Source of the DNA: an uncultured Clostridia bacterium
Lineage (GTDB): Bacteria; Bacillota; Clostridia; TANB77; CAG-508
DNA: 64,000 nucleotides
NCBI GenBank assembly: GCA_934120645.1
Contig: CAKOUO010000003.1
Coordinates: forward strand, 47,401-111,400
Direction: 5' to 3'
Under the pieces are notes generated by a model, which worked only from the letters and a program-made list of their open reading frames with translations, searched no databases and was not told where the DNA came from. Position 1 is the first letter of the stretch; each line of letters starts with the position of its first letter. Both the position numbers and the translations under genes were made by a program. Shown one piece after another: positions 63,648 through 64,000 of the stretch.

Positions 63648-64000
<353 letters not shown>

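Overview
The window is very AT-rich and densely packed, with Bacillota (Firmicutes) gene content and signs of a spore-former: spoIIID, the sporulation protease yabG next to veg, a SpoVD/FtsI-type penicillin-binding protein with PASTA domains, SigA, and SigA-type promoters with 17-bp spacers. The mix (no T-box on leuS, SufS/SufU, a thioester-domain surface protein, class D sortases, PD-(D/E)XK 'Rpn' proteins) suggests an uncultured-type gut clostridium. That placement is an inference. No rRNA, tRNA, CRISPR array, prophage or complete insertion sequence was seen.

Layout. 1-9.2 kb: partial smc, an Rpn-XRE fusion, two SPOUT RNA methylases and mfd. 9.2-10.1 kb: two small solitary orphan genes with their own promoters and terminators. 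10.1-16.2 kb: topB, a pair of HD-domain paralogues, leuS. 16.3-26.9 kb: an HExxH protein, a frame-broken GltD-like oxidoreductase, a family-4 uracil-DNA glycosylase, an LD-carboxypeptidase, an MFS permease, pgeF, addB and an OGG-type glycosylase. 27-34.5 kb: a GGDEF protein, a frame-broken YitT protein, a radical SAM gene, rnc, veg, yabG, a frame-broken spoIIID and two orphan genes. 34.6-44.9 kb: an FAD dehydrogenase, a cysteine desulfurase, a patatin, a WG-repeat protein, a thioester/SpaA surface protein with a sortase, a two-component system and a small membrane protein. 45-64 kb: mscS, rpoD-dnaG, a small alarmone synthetase, a helical-repeat protein, an M23 peptidase, an XRE regulator, an M15/PG-binding protein, a second sortase, ksgA, yraN-dprA-comM, the PASTA PBP, an Rpn relative, ispH, a WalR-like regulator and sufU-sufS.

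The most notable observation is that three conserved genes (GltD-like, YitT-like and spoIIID) are each broken by exactly one extra base. In all three the break falls at the sequence TTN-CGG, and skipping the C of CGG restores the full family protein. By eye, these are the only in-frame CGG codons in roughly 19,000 codons of other genes. The exceptions are three unrecognised orphan genes that contain CGG without a break. This points to +1 translational frameshifting at a near-unused CGG codon, although sequence error or gene decay is not excluded.

Other points of interest: hairpins that bury the ribosome binding sites of spoIIID and yitT; a family of palindromic GGGACG repeats at gene ends that supplies stop codons and C-terminal residues; a sortase-substrate gene that appears to start at AUA and ends right after LPVTG; and a nuclease-like domain fused to a regulator whose close paralogue stands alone about 49 kb away.
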